Source: Chloracidobacterium sp. UBA3360 (lineage in GTDB: Bacteria > Acidobacteriota > Blastocatellia > Pyrinomonadales > Pyrinomonadaceae). Taken from it: DNA of 56,560 nucleotides. A model generated the notes under the pieces. That model saw nothing but the letters and a program-made list of their open reading frames with translations. It made no database searches and had not been told where the DNA came from. The stretch spans positions 1 through 56,560 of the forward strand of contig DEQS01000036.1 of NCBI GenBank assembly GCA_002360555.1. Reading direction: 5' to 3'. Positions within the stretch are counted from its first letter, which is position 1. Every line of letters starts with the position of its first letter. The translations under genes and the position numbers were made by a program. Shown one piece after another: positions 1 through 9,158 of this stretch.

Positions 1-7
1 ATCCTTT

Positions 8-32
8 CGAGGGGCGATGCCTCGCTTTTTCT
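8..32 (+). terminator. possible intrinsic terminator or leader hairpin
   Basis: A 5-bp GC-rich stem (CGAGG at 8-12, CCTCG at 20-24) with a 7-base loop is followed by CTTTTTCT. It ends directly before the chain-length gene at 34. It could end a transcript entering from the left or act as a leader attenuator. The stem is short, so the call is weak. Confidence 0.4.
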
Positions 33-33
33 A

Positions 34-1689
34 ATGCGTAACGAAATGAACGAAATGATCCGATCCAACCAGGGAGCAATAGTGCGGCAGAGCCTTTTGA
101 GGCGCAAGCTGCTGATCTTTGTTGTCCTGGTCCTAGTTGTCGCGGGAGGGATGGCGGCTACATTTTTGATCACGCCGAAATACGAAGCGACCATGAGCAT
201 CCTCGTCTCGCGTGACCGGATCGATCCTCAGATCAGCTCGTCCGACAAGCTCAACGACATCACTCAAACCTCTATCAGTGACGAGGAATTTAACTCCGAA
301 CTCGAGCTTTTTAAGAGCAACGAGGTGGTCAAGGGCGTCGTCAAGGAACTCGATCTGATCAATGATCAAGCTCCAAAACGCGGCACATGGCTTAGCGATA
401 CGCGGCAAAAGGTAAAGGCCGCTTTGTTTGACCGCGGAAAGAAAAATGCCGATAGTTCGGGCCCGGTTTCGGACGGTGATAACAATTTTGCGTTGGAACT
501 AGCGGTCAACCGCGTCGTCGATCATCTGGACGTTGTCCCGATCAAAAAATCGCGGGTCATAAAGATCACCTACAGCGACACCGATCCGATCCGTGCCAAA
601 GCGACGCTCGAGGCGATCTATCGCAAGTTTGTCGAAATGCATGTCTCGCTAAATGAAAAGCCCGAGGCGGCACAGGTTTTTAACGAGCAAACCGGCAAAT
701 TTAACCAAAAACTCGAGAGTGCGACAAACACTCTAAAACAATTTGACGCGACAAACGGAATTTCCGGTGCCGACATCACGACTCAGCAGGGATTGCTCTT
801 AAAGCAGCTCTCGGACACTGAGGCACTTGTAAATGCGACTCGTACCGAGATCGGCGAAACGATCAAAAAAATAGCCTCGCTCAAAGAAAAGGTCGCCGCC
901 GAACCGGTGCAGATCCAGACCGGATATGTATCAAAGTACGTTCAGGCGCTCGATCGTATGAAAGAGGAACTGAGCCAGCTCGAACAGCAGCGCACCCAGC
1001 TTTTGCAAAAATATCAGCCAAACAGCCGATTTGTCCGCGACAATCAGGAGCGTATCGACCAGATAAAACGATCGATCGCGTCAGAGACGGCGAACCCGCC
1101 GCAGGAAAGATCGTTTGCGATAAACGAACTGCGCCGAAAGCTCGAGGCCGAGTTATACGATGCTCAAACCTCGCTTGCCGCATTGAAGGATCGTGAAAAA
1201 ACGCTGACCGCACAGAGCTCCAAACTAAATAGCGAAGTCGCTCTGCTCAATACCCGCAGCATTGAGCGTACAGGACTCGAACGCCAGCGTGCTGTCAACG
1301 AAGAGGCATATCTGCTGTATCAAAAGAAAGCACGTGAAAACGAGATCGGCCAGGTCTTAAATCGCGAACAGATCATGAACTTTGCGGTCGTCGATCCGCC
1401 GCGAACCGACGGCGAACAGAAAAATCCAAAACCGCTGCTTAATCTTTTTGTCCTATTAGGCGTCGGTATGCTCACGGCATTTGCGGCCGCGTTCCTCGTC
1501 GACCGGATGAGCGGCCGCCGTTACGACGACGATATTATCAGGTCGGCATATCAACTTGAGCGGCGATATGACTTGCCTGTCCTGGCGTCAATACCGCACA
1601 TGGAAATACCTGAAACCGCGGGTTCGGGGCCTATCCGCCGGCCGCTTTTGACGGCCGGCACCGAACGCGCGCACGACCTGGAGTTTTGA
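34..1689 (+). CDS. Wzz/GumC-type polysaccharide chain-length regulator
   Basis: A 551-residue inner-membrane protein that would set the chain length of a Wzy-polymerised polysaccharide and help its export. Transmembrane segments lie at about residues 26-46 and 467-489, with a long periplasmic coiled-coil region between them, the usual Wzz/GNVR layout. After the second segment the tail carries YDLPVLASIP, like the hinge that joins Wzz domains to BY-kinase domains, but no kinase follows. The protein is therefore the uncoupled (GumC) kind, and any partner kinase would be elsewhere. The start is uncertain: ATGs at 34, 46 and 55 are all in frame and none has a clear ribosome site. It heads a run of co-directional polysaccharide genes. 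Confidence 0.88.
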   Translation: MRNEMNEMIRSNQGAIVRQSLLRRKLLIFVVLVLVVAGGMAATFLITPKYEATMSILVSRDRIDPQISSSDKLNDITQTSISDEEFNSELELFKSNEVVKGVVKELDLINDQAPKRGTWLSDTRQKVKAALFDRGKKNADSSGPVSDGDNNFALELAVNRVVDHLDVVPIKKSRVIKITYSDTDPIRAKATLEAIYRKFVEMHVSLNEKPEAAQVFNEQTGKFNQKLESATNTLKQFDATNGISGADITTQQGLLLKQLSDTEALVNATRTEIGETIKKIASLKEKVAAEPVQIQTGYVSKYVQALDRMKEELSQLEQQRTQLLQKYQPNSRFVRDNQERIDQIKRSIASETANPPQERSFAINELRRKLEAELYDAQTSLAALKDREKTLTAQSSKLNSEVALLNTRSIERTGLERQRAVNEEAYLLYQKKARENEIGQVLNREQIMNFAVVDPPRTDGEQKNPKPLLNLFVLLGVGMLTAFAAAFLVDRMSGRRYDDDIIRSAYQLERRYDLPVLASIPHMEIPETAGSGPIRRPLLTAGTERAHDLEF

Positions 1690-1704
1690 CGTATTTGATC
1701 GACG

Positions 1705-3111
1705 ATGAAAGAACGAATTAGACGATCTTTATTATTGATCTACCGGATCCTGGACCTATTGGCTCTCGGCACCGCACTCTGGCTTGCCTTTTATTATGGC
1801 GGGCCGTTGGGGCTTGATTACATCAAACTTGCCGTCACGTCGCCCAGTTTTGATTCGACCATATTCTTTATCGGTGTCATCGGTAGCTGGTTGTTCGTGC
1901 TTTCGTCATTTTGGCTGTATCGCTCAAAGCGGCTTGCAAACTGGGACGACGAGATGGGCGAAGTTTTGAGGGCAGTTGGGTTTGTGACCTTGATCTTAGC
2001 GACTCAGATATTGCTAACCGAGTGGCCCGTGTTTCCAAAGCGATTTTTGCTCATCTTTGCGTCCGTATCATTTTTGCTCTTGTTTTTCATCAGGTTGTTT
2101 AAGCGAAAACTGCTACGGGAATTTCGACTGCATGGACGAAACTTACGTTCCGTCTTAGTCATCGGAGCAGGTGCCCGCGGGCAAAAGATGCTCAACCTGA
2201 TACGTGAAAATCCGGAGATCGGGTATCAGTTTGCGGGTTTTATTGACGATATGGATGCGCCCGGCGTGATCGGCGGTATCTCTCAGATATCAAAGATATT
2301 GTCACGCAATGTGATCGACGAGATCATCATCTGTCTGCCGATCAAAACCTTTTACGACAAGATGCAGTTCATCACCGAGGCCGCTGAGGAACAGGGTATT
2401 ACGGTTCGAATTTACTCAGACCTGTTTAATCTAAAGCTCGCTCACGCGGTCACCGGTGAGATCGGCGAAGCACCGATACTATCGATATATTCGACCCGTC
2501 TGTCTAGCTGGCAATCTTTCCTAAAGGGAGCTCTCGACATAATCGGCGGGACGGCCATTTTGTTCGCTAGTGCACCTTTGCTGCTTTTGATCGCGGTCGT
2601 CATAAAAATAAGTTCGCCCGGCCCCGTATTTTTCATTCAGGAACGCGTCGGACTAAACAAGCGCCGGTTCAACATGTTCAAATTCCGGACGATGGTCGTG
2701 GATGCGACTGAAAGGCAAAAAGAGCTTGAGATGCTCAATGAAGCCGACGGCCCTGTCTTTAAGATCAAGGACGATCCGCGAGTGACAAAAGTCGGCAAAT
2801 GGCTGCGCAAGACAAGCCTCGATGAACTGCCGCAGTTGATCAACGTCGTGCTCGGCGACCTATCGCTCGTCGGCCCGCGTCCGCTGCCTGAGCGGGATTT
2901 TCAAAAATTTAGCAAGTCGTGGTTTAACCGCCGGTTTAGCGTAAAGCCAGGTATTACCTGCATTTGGCAGATCTCCGGGCGCAGCGAGACGAGTTTTGAC
3001 AAGTGGATACTCCAAGACCTCGAATACATCGATAAATGGTCGATCGGGCTCGACCTCAAGATACTAGCCAAAACGGTGCCGACCGTATTGCGCGGAACCG
3101 GAGCTATGTAG
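1705..3111 (+). CDS. undecaprenyl-phosphate sugar phosphotransferase (WbaP/WcaJ type)
   Basis: This enzyme would start repeat-unit synthesis by moving a sugar-1-phosphate from a nucleotide sugar onto undecaprenyl phosphate in the inner membrane. The 468 residues show several N-terminal membrane segments, a Rossmann-like CoA_binding_3 domain around 145-235 (VLVIGAGARGQK), then another hydrophobic segment and the bacterial sugar-transferase domain. The diagnostic motifs SSPGPVFFIQERVG, FKFRTM, SLDELPQL and LSLVGPRPLP are all present. Length and layout match the polyisoprenyl-phosphate hexose-1-phosphate transferase family. The donor sugar cannot be read from sequence. It starts 15 bp after the chain-length gene and is followed within 3 bp by the polymerase gene. 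Confidence 0.93.
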   Translation: MKERIRRSLLLIYRILDLLALGTALWLAFYYGGPLGLDYIKLAVTSPSFDSTIFFIGVIGSWLFVLSSFWLYRSKRLANWDDEMGEVLRAVGFVTLILATQILLTEWPVFPKRFLLIFASVSFLLLFFIRLFKRKLLREFRLHGRNLRSVLVIGAGARGQKMLNLIRENPEIGYQFAGFIDDMDAPGVIGGISQISKILSRNVIDEIIICLPIKTFYDKMQFITEAAEEQGITVRIYSDLFNLKLAHAVTGEIGEAPILSIYSTRLSSWQSFLKGALDIIGGTAILFASAPLLLLIAVVIKISSPGPVFFIQERVGLNKRRFNMFKFRTMVVDATERQKELEMLNEADGPVFKIKDDPRVTKVGKWLRKTSLDELPQLINVVLGDLSLVGPRPLPERDFQKFSKSWFNRRFSVKPGITCIWQISGRSETSFDKWILQDLEYIDKWSIGLDLKILAKTVPTVLRGTGAM

Positions 3112-3113
3112 CG

Positions 3114-4622
3114 ATGGAGATCCGCCGATCCACAAAAAACATATCGTACGGAGACGGGCTGCGAAATGCGGGTATCGTTCTGTGTCTTTTGGCCGGAGCG
3201 TGCATACTCGGTTTTGCCGTTATCTCGGCCGGGGCAACTTCGACGACGCAAACATTTGCGATCGGCGGCATCTTTATCGCTTTGCTAGCGGGTGCGATCG
3301 CGTTCATCCTTGAGATCCCGATGATCGGCCTTGTCCGTTATGCTTTTATCGGATCATTTTTCTTTAAGGGCGACCTTAACCTATTTAAGATAAACGAGGT
3401 CGAGGACCCGTCAGGGCTGAACATATCGCTGACGCTGGTCATGGGTGTGATCCTTTTCGTTTACGAACTGAACAATGGTAAAAGCCGCGAGCGGGTTTTT
3501 CCGCCGGTGTTCAAGTTTTTTGCCGCTGCGCTGTTTGTCTGTGCCGCCGCTTCGGTCCTGACGAACGGAGCGACCATGCTCGGCGGATTTTCGCTCTTTT
3601 CTTTTGTTTCGACGTTGTTCCTTGCGTATGTGACAGCACTACATTTCAGCCGCCGCGACAGGTTGATCCAGTTGGTGATCGGCATTGCCGCCGGGCTTGT
3701 TTTTACAGGTTTAGTTTCGGCGTCGCAATATTTTGCCGATTTTCCGACAAACCTCGCAAACCTAGGCACCGGTACCGAAGACGAACTGCTCGGCACGCAG
3801 AGCCAGCTCCTATCCAGAGTGCCCGCGTTTATGCGTACGCCGACAGAGATGGCGTGGGTCGTGTCTTCTCTGACACCGCTTATCCTCGCCCCTTTGCTTT
3901 GCCGAGTCAGGGAAATAACGCCCACTCAAAAGATATTATTGGCGGTCGGTGTGATCGCCGGAACAGTCGCCGCAATCCTGTCTCTAGCGCGCGGCAGTTG
4001 GATCGGGCTTGTGATCGGCATTGTGTTGCTGGTCGCATTTGGCTGGTACAAACTCGCCGCGAGCGAACGCAAAAGCTATTTTATCTCGGTGTTCTTCGGG
4101 CTCTGTCTTACCGCGGTGCTGCTCGTTCCGTTTGCGACCAGGATCTATGACCGCCTGACCGAAGACGATCAGGGCTCGGCATTGATACGTGTCCCGCTGA
4201 TGGAAACCGCTCTGCGGATGATCGACGACAATCCGCTGGCCGGCGTCGGGATGAACGGCTACCGAACAAATATGACGCGGTACGACGAGACGGGGATGTT
4301 CGTGTCGCAGGTCTTTCCAAATCCCGTTCATAACATTTTTGCTCATATCACCGCCGAGATCGGCGTGCCGGGCGGTATTTTCTTTTGTCTGCTGATACTT
4401 TACGCGATCTATGAGTGTTTTAAGGTCATGGGGTCAAATGATCGCTTGTTGGCGGCGCTGGCTTTGGGACTGGGAATTTGCTTGATCGTCTTTGTCATCT
4501 CGGGCACGAAAGAGCCGGGTTCGCTCGGGTCGGTGCGGCCGCCTATCAGAACGTGCTTTTTGTTGATCGGTACGATCCTTGGGCTTGGGCTCGTGCATCG
4601 CCGCACACTTTCAAACGGTTAA
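3114..4622 (+). CDS. O-antigen ligase/polymerase family (Wzy-like) membrane protein
   Basis: A polytopic protein of 502 residues with about 10-12 predicted membrane segments and a large periplasmic loop. The region around ARGSWIGLVIGI and the later NPLAGVGMNGYR and NPVHNIF stretches are typical of the O-antigen ligase/Wzy_C superfamily. Given the neighbouring flippase and chain-length gene, polymerisation of lipid-linked repeat units in the periplasm is the likely role; a ligase role is the alternative. The reading frame is open further upstream, to 3036, but that would overlap the priming transferase gene by 76 bp. I chose the ATG at 3114, two bases after that gene's stop codon. Confidence 0.85.
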   Translation: MEIRRSTKNISYGDGLRNAGIVLCLLAGACILGFAVISAGATSTTQTFAIGGIFIALLAGAIAFILEIPMIGLVRYAFIGSFFFKGDLNLFKINEVEDPSGLNISLTLVMGVILFVYELNNGKSRERVFPPVFKFFAAALFVCAAASVLTNGATMLGGFSLFSFVSTLFLAYVTALHFSRRDRLIQLVIGIAAGLVFTGLVSASQYFADFPTNLANLGTGTEDELLGTQSQLLSRVPAFMRTPTEMAWVVSSLTPLILAPLLCRVREITPTQKILLAVGVIAGTVAAILSLARGSWIGLVIGIVLLVAFGWYKLAASERKSYFISVFFGLCLTAVLLVPFATRIYDRLTEDDQGSALIRVPLMETALRMIDDNPLAGVGMNGYRTNMTRYDETGMFVSQVFPNPVHNIFAHITAEIGVPGGIFFCLLILYAIYECFKVMGSNDRLLAALALGLGICLIVFVISGTKEPGSLGSVRPPIRTCFLLIGTILGLGLVHRRTLSNG

Positions 4623-4629
4623 TATTCGA

Positions 4630-5973
4630 ATGGAAACAAAGGCCAACCTTACAATCGATCAGCCGTCTCCGATGGGAAAAAACTTCCTGTGGCTGACGTG
4701 GTCCGGCCTGATCAGCATCGCAAACAGCGTACTGGTCTGGATATTCCTCGCGCGTATGCGCGACGTGGACGATGTCGGGCGTTTTACGATCGTGATGGGG
4801 CTGTATGCGTTATTTTTTGGCATTGTTTCGCTCGGATTGATGCCGTATCTGATAAATGAGGTCACCCGACGCACCCTCAGCAACAAAGACCCGGCCCATG
4901 ATGTCCGAGGGTTTCTGAGCAGCGCATCGGTCTTCTTATTACTTTCAAGTGTTGTTTCGGCGGCGCTAATGACGCTCTGCGGTGTGATGGTCAGCGGCTC
5001 TGCGTCCGTTCGTGCCGCAACGCTTGCCTTAAGTCTCGCTCTGATCCCGACAACGCTGATAACCATATCCGAAGCTACAGCCCTTGCCCTTGGCCGCGCA
5101 CGTCTTGTTGCTGTTGTCACGAGTATCGAGAATCTGCTTCGCACGGTCATTCCGCTGGCGCTGCTCTGGTACGGTTACGACATTGTTGAGATCTGTATCT
5201 CGTTCACCGCGGTACGGTTTGTTGCTCTCATCGCTTATTTTATCGTTGCCCGCGTCCGCGTCGAGCATTTTTCATTTGTCGCATCGGAGTTTCGCAAGCT
5301 GGCGTCAGTTTGCCCAACATTTGCCGGCACGATCGTATTTTCGTCGATCAATTGGCAAGCGGCGCTCATCCTGCTTGGGTATTTCAGCACCGAGGCAGAG
5401 TCTGGTAAATACGGCGTCGCGTCACGATTTCTGATACCGGTGACGATCCTGATGGCGAGCTATTCCGGAGTTATCCAACCCGCGATTGCTAAATTTCTAG
5501 AGCAGTCGCCGGATAATATCGGAGCCTATATGGCAAAGATCGTACGTCTGCCGCTACTGGCGGCAACGGTCATTGCGATACTTTCGCCTTTCCTTTCCCG
5601 AGCTGTTTTGTCGTGGATGTTTGGCACCGATTACGCGAACGCGGCCCAAACGCTCGATATTCTGGCTATTGCGATGATCCCGTTTTGCGTGGTTATTGTA
5701 ATCGCCCGCGGGCTTGTGGCGACAGGGGCGCAGCATGTTGACCTGTTAGCAAACATTATAGGGGTCGTCGTCTGCGTTGGTGCATGTTTGCTGCTGATAC
5801 CGCAATACGGTGCGATCGGGGCCGCCGGAGCACAACTGCTTTCATTCGTTTCGATGGCCGTCGTCGAGATAGCCTATCTTTCAAAAAAGACCGCGGGTTT
5901 TAGTATCTGGAAAACTGCCTCGCTATCATCAGCCGGGCTGCTGATCATTTACTGCATTATCTGGAAAATGTAG
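4630..5973 (+). CDS. oligosaccharide flippase (Wzx/MATE-like)
   Basis: A very hydrophobic 447-residue protein with about 12-14 predicted membrane helices in the polysaccharide-biosynthesis (RfbX/Wzx) style. It would flip lipid-linked repeat units across the inner membrane. Features seen are the charged short loop after the first helix (FLARMRDVDDVGRF), which is common in Wzx proteins, and two internally similar six-helix halves. The frame is open from 4579, but the ATG at 4630 follows the polymerase stop by 7 bp and gives the expected short cytoplasmic N-terminus. Together with the preceding genes it completes a Wzx/Wzy/Wzz export set. Confidence 0.87.
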   Translation: METKANLTIDQPSPMGKNFLWLTWSGLISIANSVLVWIFLARMRDVDDVGRFTIVMGLYALFFGIVSLGLMPYLINEVTRRTLSNKDPAHDVRGFLSSASVFLLLSSVVSAALMTLCGVMVSGSASVRAATLALSLALIPTTLITISEATALALGRARLVAVVTSIENLLRTVIPLALLWYGYDIVEICISFTAVRFVALIAYFIVARVRVEHFSFVASEFRKLASVCPTFAGTIVFSSINWQAALILLGYFSTEAESGKYGVASRFLIPVTILMASYSGVIQPAIAKFLEQSPDNIGAYMAKIVRLPLLAATVIAILSPFLSRAVLSWMFGTDYANAAQTLDILAIAMIPFCVVIVIARGLVATGAQHVDLLANIIGVVVCVGACLLLIPQYGAIGAAGAQLLSFVSMAVVEIAYLSKKTAGFSIWKTASLSSAGLLIIYCIIWKM

Positions 5974-6026
5974 CGGTTTAGACCTCTAAAACTACATACG
6001 AAATTTTTAGTTGGCGAAATGCCGCA

Positions 6027-8246
6027 TTGCAGGTTGTAATGGCTGAGTACCGTTATCAAATAAATTCTATCGAGGGTGGAAACGTTCTGTCCGATACAGG
6101 CGGCCAGCAGATATCTGCGCGAAAGCACGCGGCAAAGCCAAGTATTTTGATGGTCGGTATGCATCTGACCAAAACCCGCGGCGGGATCTCAACGCTGACG
6201 GCTGACATCCTCAACTCCGATCTCAAAAACGACTTTGACATTACCTACATTGCATCTCAGGCCGAAGACTACGGCTTGATCGGTAAATTTCTGCTCGCGG
6301 TAAAAGCGTATATGCAATTTGCGGTAAGGTGCATCTTTGACCGGCGCGGACTCGTGTATGTCCACATGGGCAGCAACGCAAGTCTTTATCGAGAATCGGC
6401 ATTTGTGTTGCTCGGTAAACTATTTCGAAAACGGGTGATCCTTCATTTTCATGCCGGTGATGTTGATGAGTACCTGCCGCATCAGCCAAAGTTCGGCCGC
6501 AGAATTATCAAGCTCGCACTCGCGTCCTGTGACCGGATCATTGCCGTTTCGGCTAGATCGGCTAGCCAGATCAGCGAGATGGTTTCGCCCGAAAAAATAG
6601 CAGTCATCCCAAACGCGATCGATATTTCGGCATTCGAAAAGATGCCGGAGCGGTCCGAGAAAGTGAACGGAAATGGAGCGATGCGCCTGCTGTTTGTCGG
6701 AGCGACCGGTAAGCTCAAGGGCGAACTCGATCTCATAAAAGCCTTGCGGATCCTAAAACATCACGATCCGCCGCTGAAAGTTTCGTTCCTCGGTTATGGA
6801 GCCGAAGATCTCGATCAAACGGGCATCGGCCACATGATCGAACATCTCGGAGCCGTCCCGTTAAAGGAAAGGCTCGCGTTTTATGAAAGGGCGGACATTT
6901 TCGTCCTACCGACCTACGCTGAGGCGATGCCCATCTCGGTTATCGAAGCGATGGCGGCAGGCCTGCCCGTGATAACAACTCCCGTTGGCGGCATCCCAGA
7001 GATCTTGGATGACGGACGCGAGGGATATCTATGTCCGGTTGGCGATCACGAGGTGTTAGCCGAAAATATCGCACATCTCGCGGGCAATGTTGAGGCGAGA
7101 ATTAGCATGGGCCGAGCAGCAAGAAAACGTGCTCTGAGCGAGATGGATTTTGGAAAGTATATTGACGCACTTCGAAAAGAGCTCGCTCCAACCGCTCAGA
7201 TCGAGACCAAACCTATGACGACAACTTCTTTATTTATTAAACGTTCGATCAAGTCAGCAGCCTCGATCGTACCCGCCCGTATCGGGTCGCTGCGGGTCGG
7301 GCCAGGAGCCATAAATATAATCGCCTATCACCGAGTCGTGGCCGATATTACAAAAGCCGAAAGGGAATCGATCTACGGCACCGTGATCTCGGCGGCTACG
7401 TTTAGGCGTCATTGTGAGGCGTTAAAACGAGCTTTTGATGTAGTTTCGCTTGAGACCGCGATGCACTTTCTCGACGAACGGCGAAAGGTCGCCCGACCGT
7501 TGGCGGTACTAACGTTTGACGACGGGTATCTCGATTTTTATGAACAGGCGTTTCCGATCTTAAATGAGCTTGGCCTGCCCGCGACAATGTTTTTGCCAAC
7601 GGCGTGTATCGGTGACACCAAGCCTCTCGCCCACGACCGGATATTTTGGCTGCTAAAACAGGCCGGCGAAAACTCAGTATCCGTAACCGATGCGTTGCGA
7701 AAGGCCGGGATCTCGACCGACATAAGAAGCCTGTCGAATAGTCGCGGCAATTTGCTAAAGCAGACCGACAAACTCGTCTATTTGCCGCACGAACTGCGCG
7801 AAAAGGCGATCGCCGCATTAGAAGCAGCTCTCGGTGATGACCGAAAAGATTACCCTGCGGAGTATCGTCTGCTCGATTGGGACATGGTCAGAGAAATGTC
7901 CAATAAGGGCATCAACTTTGGGGGTCACACATCAAATCATGTTGTTTTGCCGTTAGAGTCCGGCGAAGGCATCAAGAACGAGATCGAAACCAGCAAAGCC
8001 TTACTCGAAGAGCATCTTGGCAAAAAGGCGATCTCATTCGCCTACCCAAACGGCGAATATAACTCGGCGATCAGAGAAATTACAGCCAACGCCGGTTATG
8101 CGGTGGCGGTTACGACGGAAACACGGGTAAACCGGCCCGGAGCAGATCTGCTCGCATTGGGCAGAACAAGCCTGTGCGAAGAATCGACACGCGGTATTAA
8201 AGGCGTCTATTCGCCACGAGTAGCGAACCTCAGATTAGGAGTATAA
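6027..8246 (+). CDS. fusion: GT4 glycosyltransferase plus polysaccharide deacetylase
   Basis: A 739-residue protein with two enzymatic halves. Residues about 40-395 form a GT-B, family-4-like glycosyltransferase: an N-terminal MLTKTRGGI-type acceptor loop (HLTKTRGGIST), then LLFVGATGKLKGELD and the donor-binding E-x7-E region EAMPISVIEAMAAGLPV. Residues about 425-735 form a NodB-type carbohydrate esterase 4 domain with TFDDGY (metal-binding Asp near 498-499) and HTSNH (His near 634 and 638). An internal ATG at 7214 lies at the junction, but there is no stop between the halves. The likely role is to add a sugar to the lipid-linked unit and to de-N-acetylate polymer or precursor. The halves may act on opposite sides of the membrane, which is odd, since no membrane helix or signal is visible. 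The start is TTG 6027 or ATG 6039. Confidence 0.87.
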   Translation: MQVVMAEYRYQINSIEGGNVLSDTGGQQISARKHAAKPSILMVGMHLTKTRGGISTLTADILNSDLKNDFDITYIASQAEDYGLIGKFLLAVKAYMQFAVRCIFDRRGLVYVHMGSNASLYRESAFVLLGKLFRKRVILHFHAGDVDEYLPHQPKFGRRIIKLALASCDRIIAVSARSASQISEMVSPEKIAVIPNAIDISAFEKMPERSEKVNGNGAMRLLFVGATGKLKGELDLIKALRILKHHDPPLKVSFLGYGAEDLDQTGIGHMIEHLGAVPLKERLAFYERADIFVLPTYAEAMPISVIEAMAAGLPVITTPVGGIPEILDDGREGYLCPVGDHEVLAENIAHLAGNVEARISMGRAARKRALSEMDFGKYIDALRKELAPTAQIETKPMTTTSLFIKRSIKSAASIVPARIGSLRVGPGAINIIAYHRVVADITKAERESIYGTVISAATFRRHCEALKRAFDVVSLETAMHFLDERRKVARPLAVLTFDDGYLDFYEQAFPILNELGLPATMFLPTACIGDTKPLAHDRIFWLLKQAGENSVSVTDALRKAGISTDIRSLSNSRGNLLKQTDKLVYLPHELREKAIAALEAALGDDRKDYPAEYRLLDWDMVREMSNKGINFGGHTSNHVVLPLESGEGIKNEIETSKALLEEHLGKKAISFAYPNGEYNSAIREITANAGYAVAVTTETRVNRPGADLLALGRTSLCEESTRGIKGVYSPRVANLRLGV

Positions 8247-8248
8247 AA

Positions 8249-9118
8249 ATGGAACAGACTATTACATTCCCCGGAACAAAGATCGGGACTAAGAGCCCAG
8301 GTTCAAATGTTAAGGACATCAACCGATCAACATTGATTCGCGTGCAACGCATAGCTTCAAGCGATGTGAGCATAAGCTTTGTGCCTGATCGGGTCGCTTT
8401 TTGGTTGGGTGCGGTCGCATTATTGCTCGTGTTTAGCAGTGCGGCGGTATTAACGGCTGACTATTTGACCGGATACAACTCGGTCGTGATCCATAAGCTC
8501 GTGAAGCTTTTCGACCTCGATCTTGAGGTCAATGTTCCGACGTTCTTTTCGGTCGGACTATTGCTTACTGCTTCAATGCTTTTAGCGGTTGTGACGGCGA
8601 TCGTCCGTAAGCGTAAGGGGAAACATGTTCTCGGCTGGGCGATACTGTCGGGCGGATTTCTCTTCATGGCGTTTGACGAACTGGCATCGGCCCACGAGCG
8701 GTTGATCGAACCGATGCGTGCCGTTATGGGTATCGAAAATCTAGGGATCTTTTATTATGCATGGGTGATTCCCGCGATCGGGTTGTGTCTCGTACTTGGC
8801 GTCAGTTACATCAAGTTTCTAGTGGATCTGCCGGCAAAGACACGCAATTTGTTGATGCTAGCGGCGACAATGTTTCTTGGCGGTGCGGTCGGGCTGGAGT
8901 TATTCGAGGGCGTTTTTGCCTCAAATTTACTTTTTTATAATGTCTTTGTGACCTTTGAAGAGTGTCTCGAAATGGGTGGCGTTATTCTGCTTATTTGGAC
9001 GCTTTTGCGTTTTTTGCAAGATAATTTCAACTTAAATTCACTCAATTTCGACCTTTCCACCGGTGATTCGCGTTCGAGCGAAAGATACTCGATCAAAGAT
9101 CTCGGATTGCAGTCGTGA
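8249..9118 (+). CDS. unrecognised six-helix membrane protein
   Basis: I do not recognise this family. The 289-residue protein has a polar N-terminus of about 45 residues, then six predicted membrane helices (about 49-71, 95-118, 128-150, 166-192, 200-222, 232-252) and a polar tail. Conserved-looking acidic residues sit in or next to helices: FMAFDELASAHE, GLELFEGVF and FEECLEMGG. A good ribosome site (AGGAG) precedes the ATG, which follows the fusion gene by 2 bp, so the two are probably translated from one message. A role in the polysaccharide pathway is inferred from position only. Confidence 0.75.
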   Translation: MEQTITFPGTKIGTKSPGSNVKDINRSTLIRVQRIASSDVSISFVPDRVAFWLGAVALLLVFSSAAVLTADYLTGYNSVVIHKLVKLFDLDLEVNVPTFFSVGLLLTASMLLAVVTAIVRKRKGKHVLGWAILSGGFLFMAFDELASAHERLIEPMRAVMGIENLGIFYYAWVIPAIGLCLVLGVSYIKFLVDLPAKTRNLLMLAATMFLGGAVGLELFEGVFASNLLFYNVFVTFEECLEMGGVILLIWTLLRFLQDNFNLNSLNFDLSTGDSRSSERYSIKDLGLQS

Positions 9119-9158
9119 ACGCGAGCAATAAATCGAGAGGCCTAGCGAGGATTAACAT

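Noticed and set aside
5974..6026. GTTTAGA/TCTAAAC hairpin between the flippase and the fusion gene as a terminator
   Set aside because: The stem is short and AT-rich with a two-base loop and no T-run; transcription probably continues through it.
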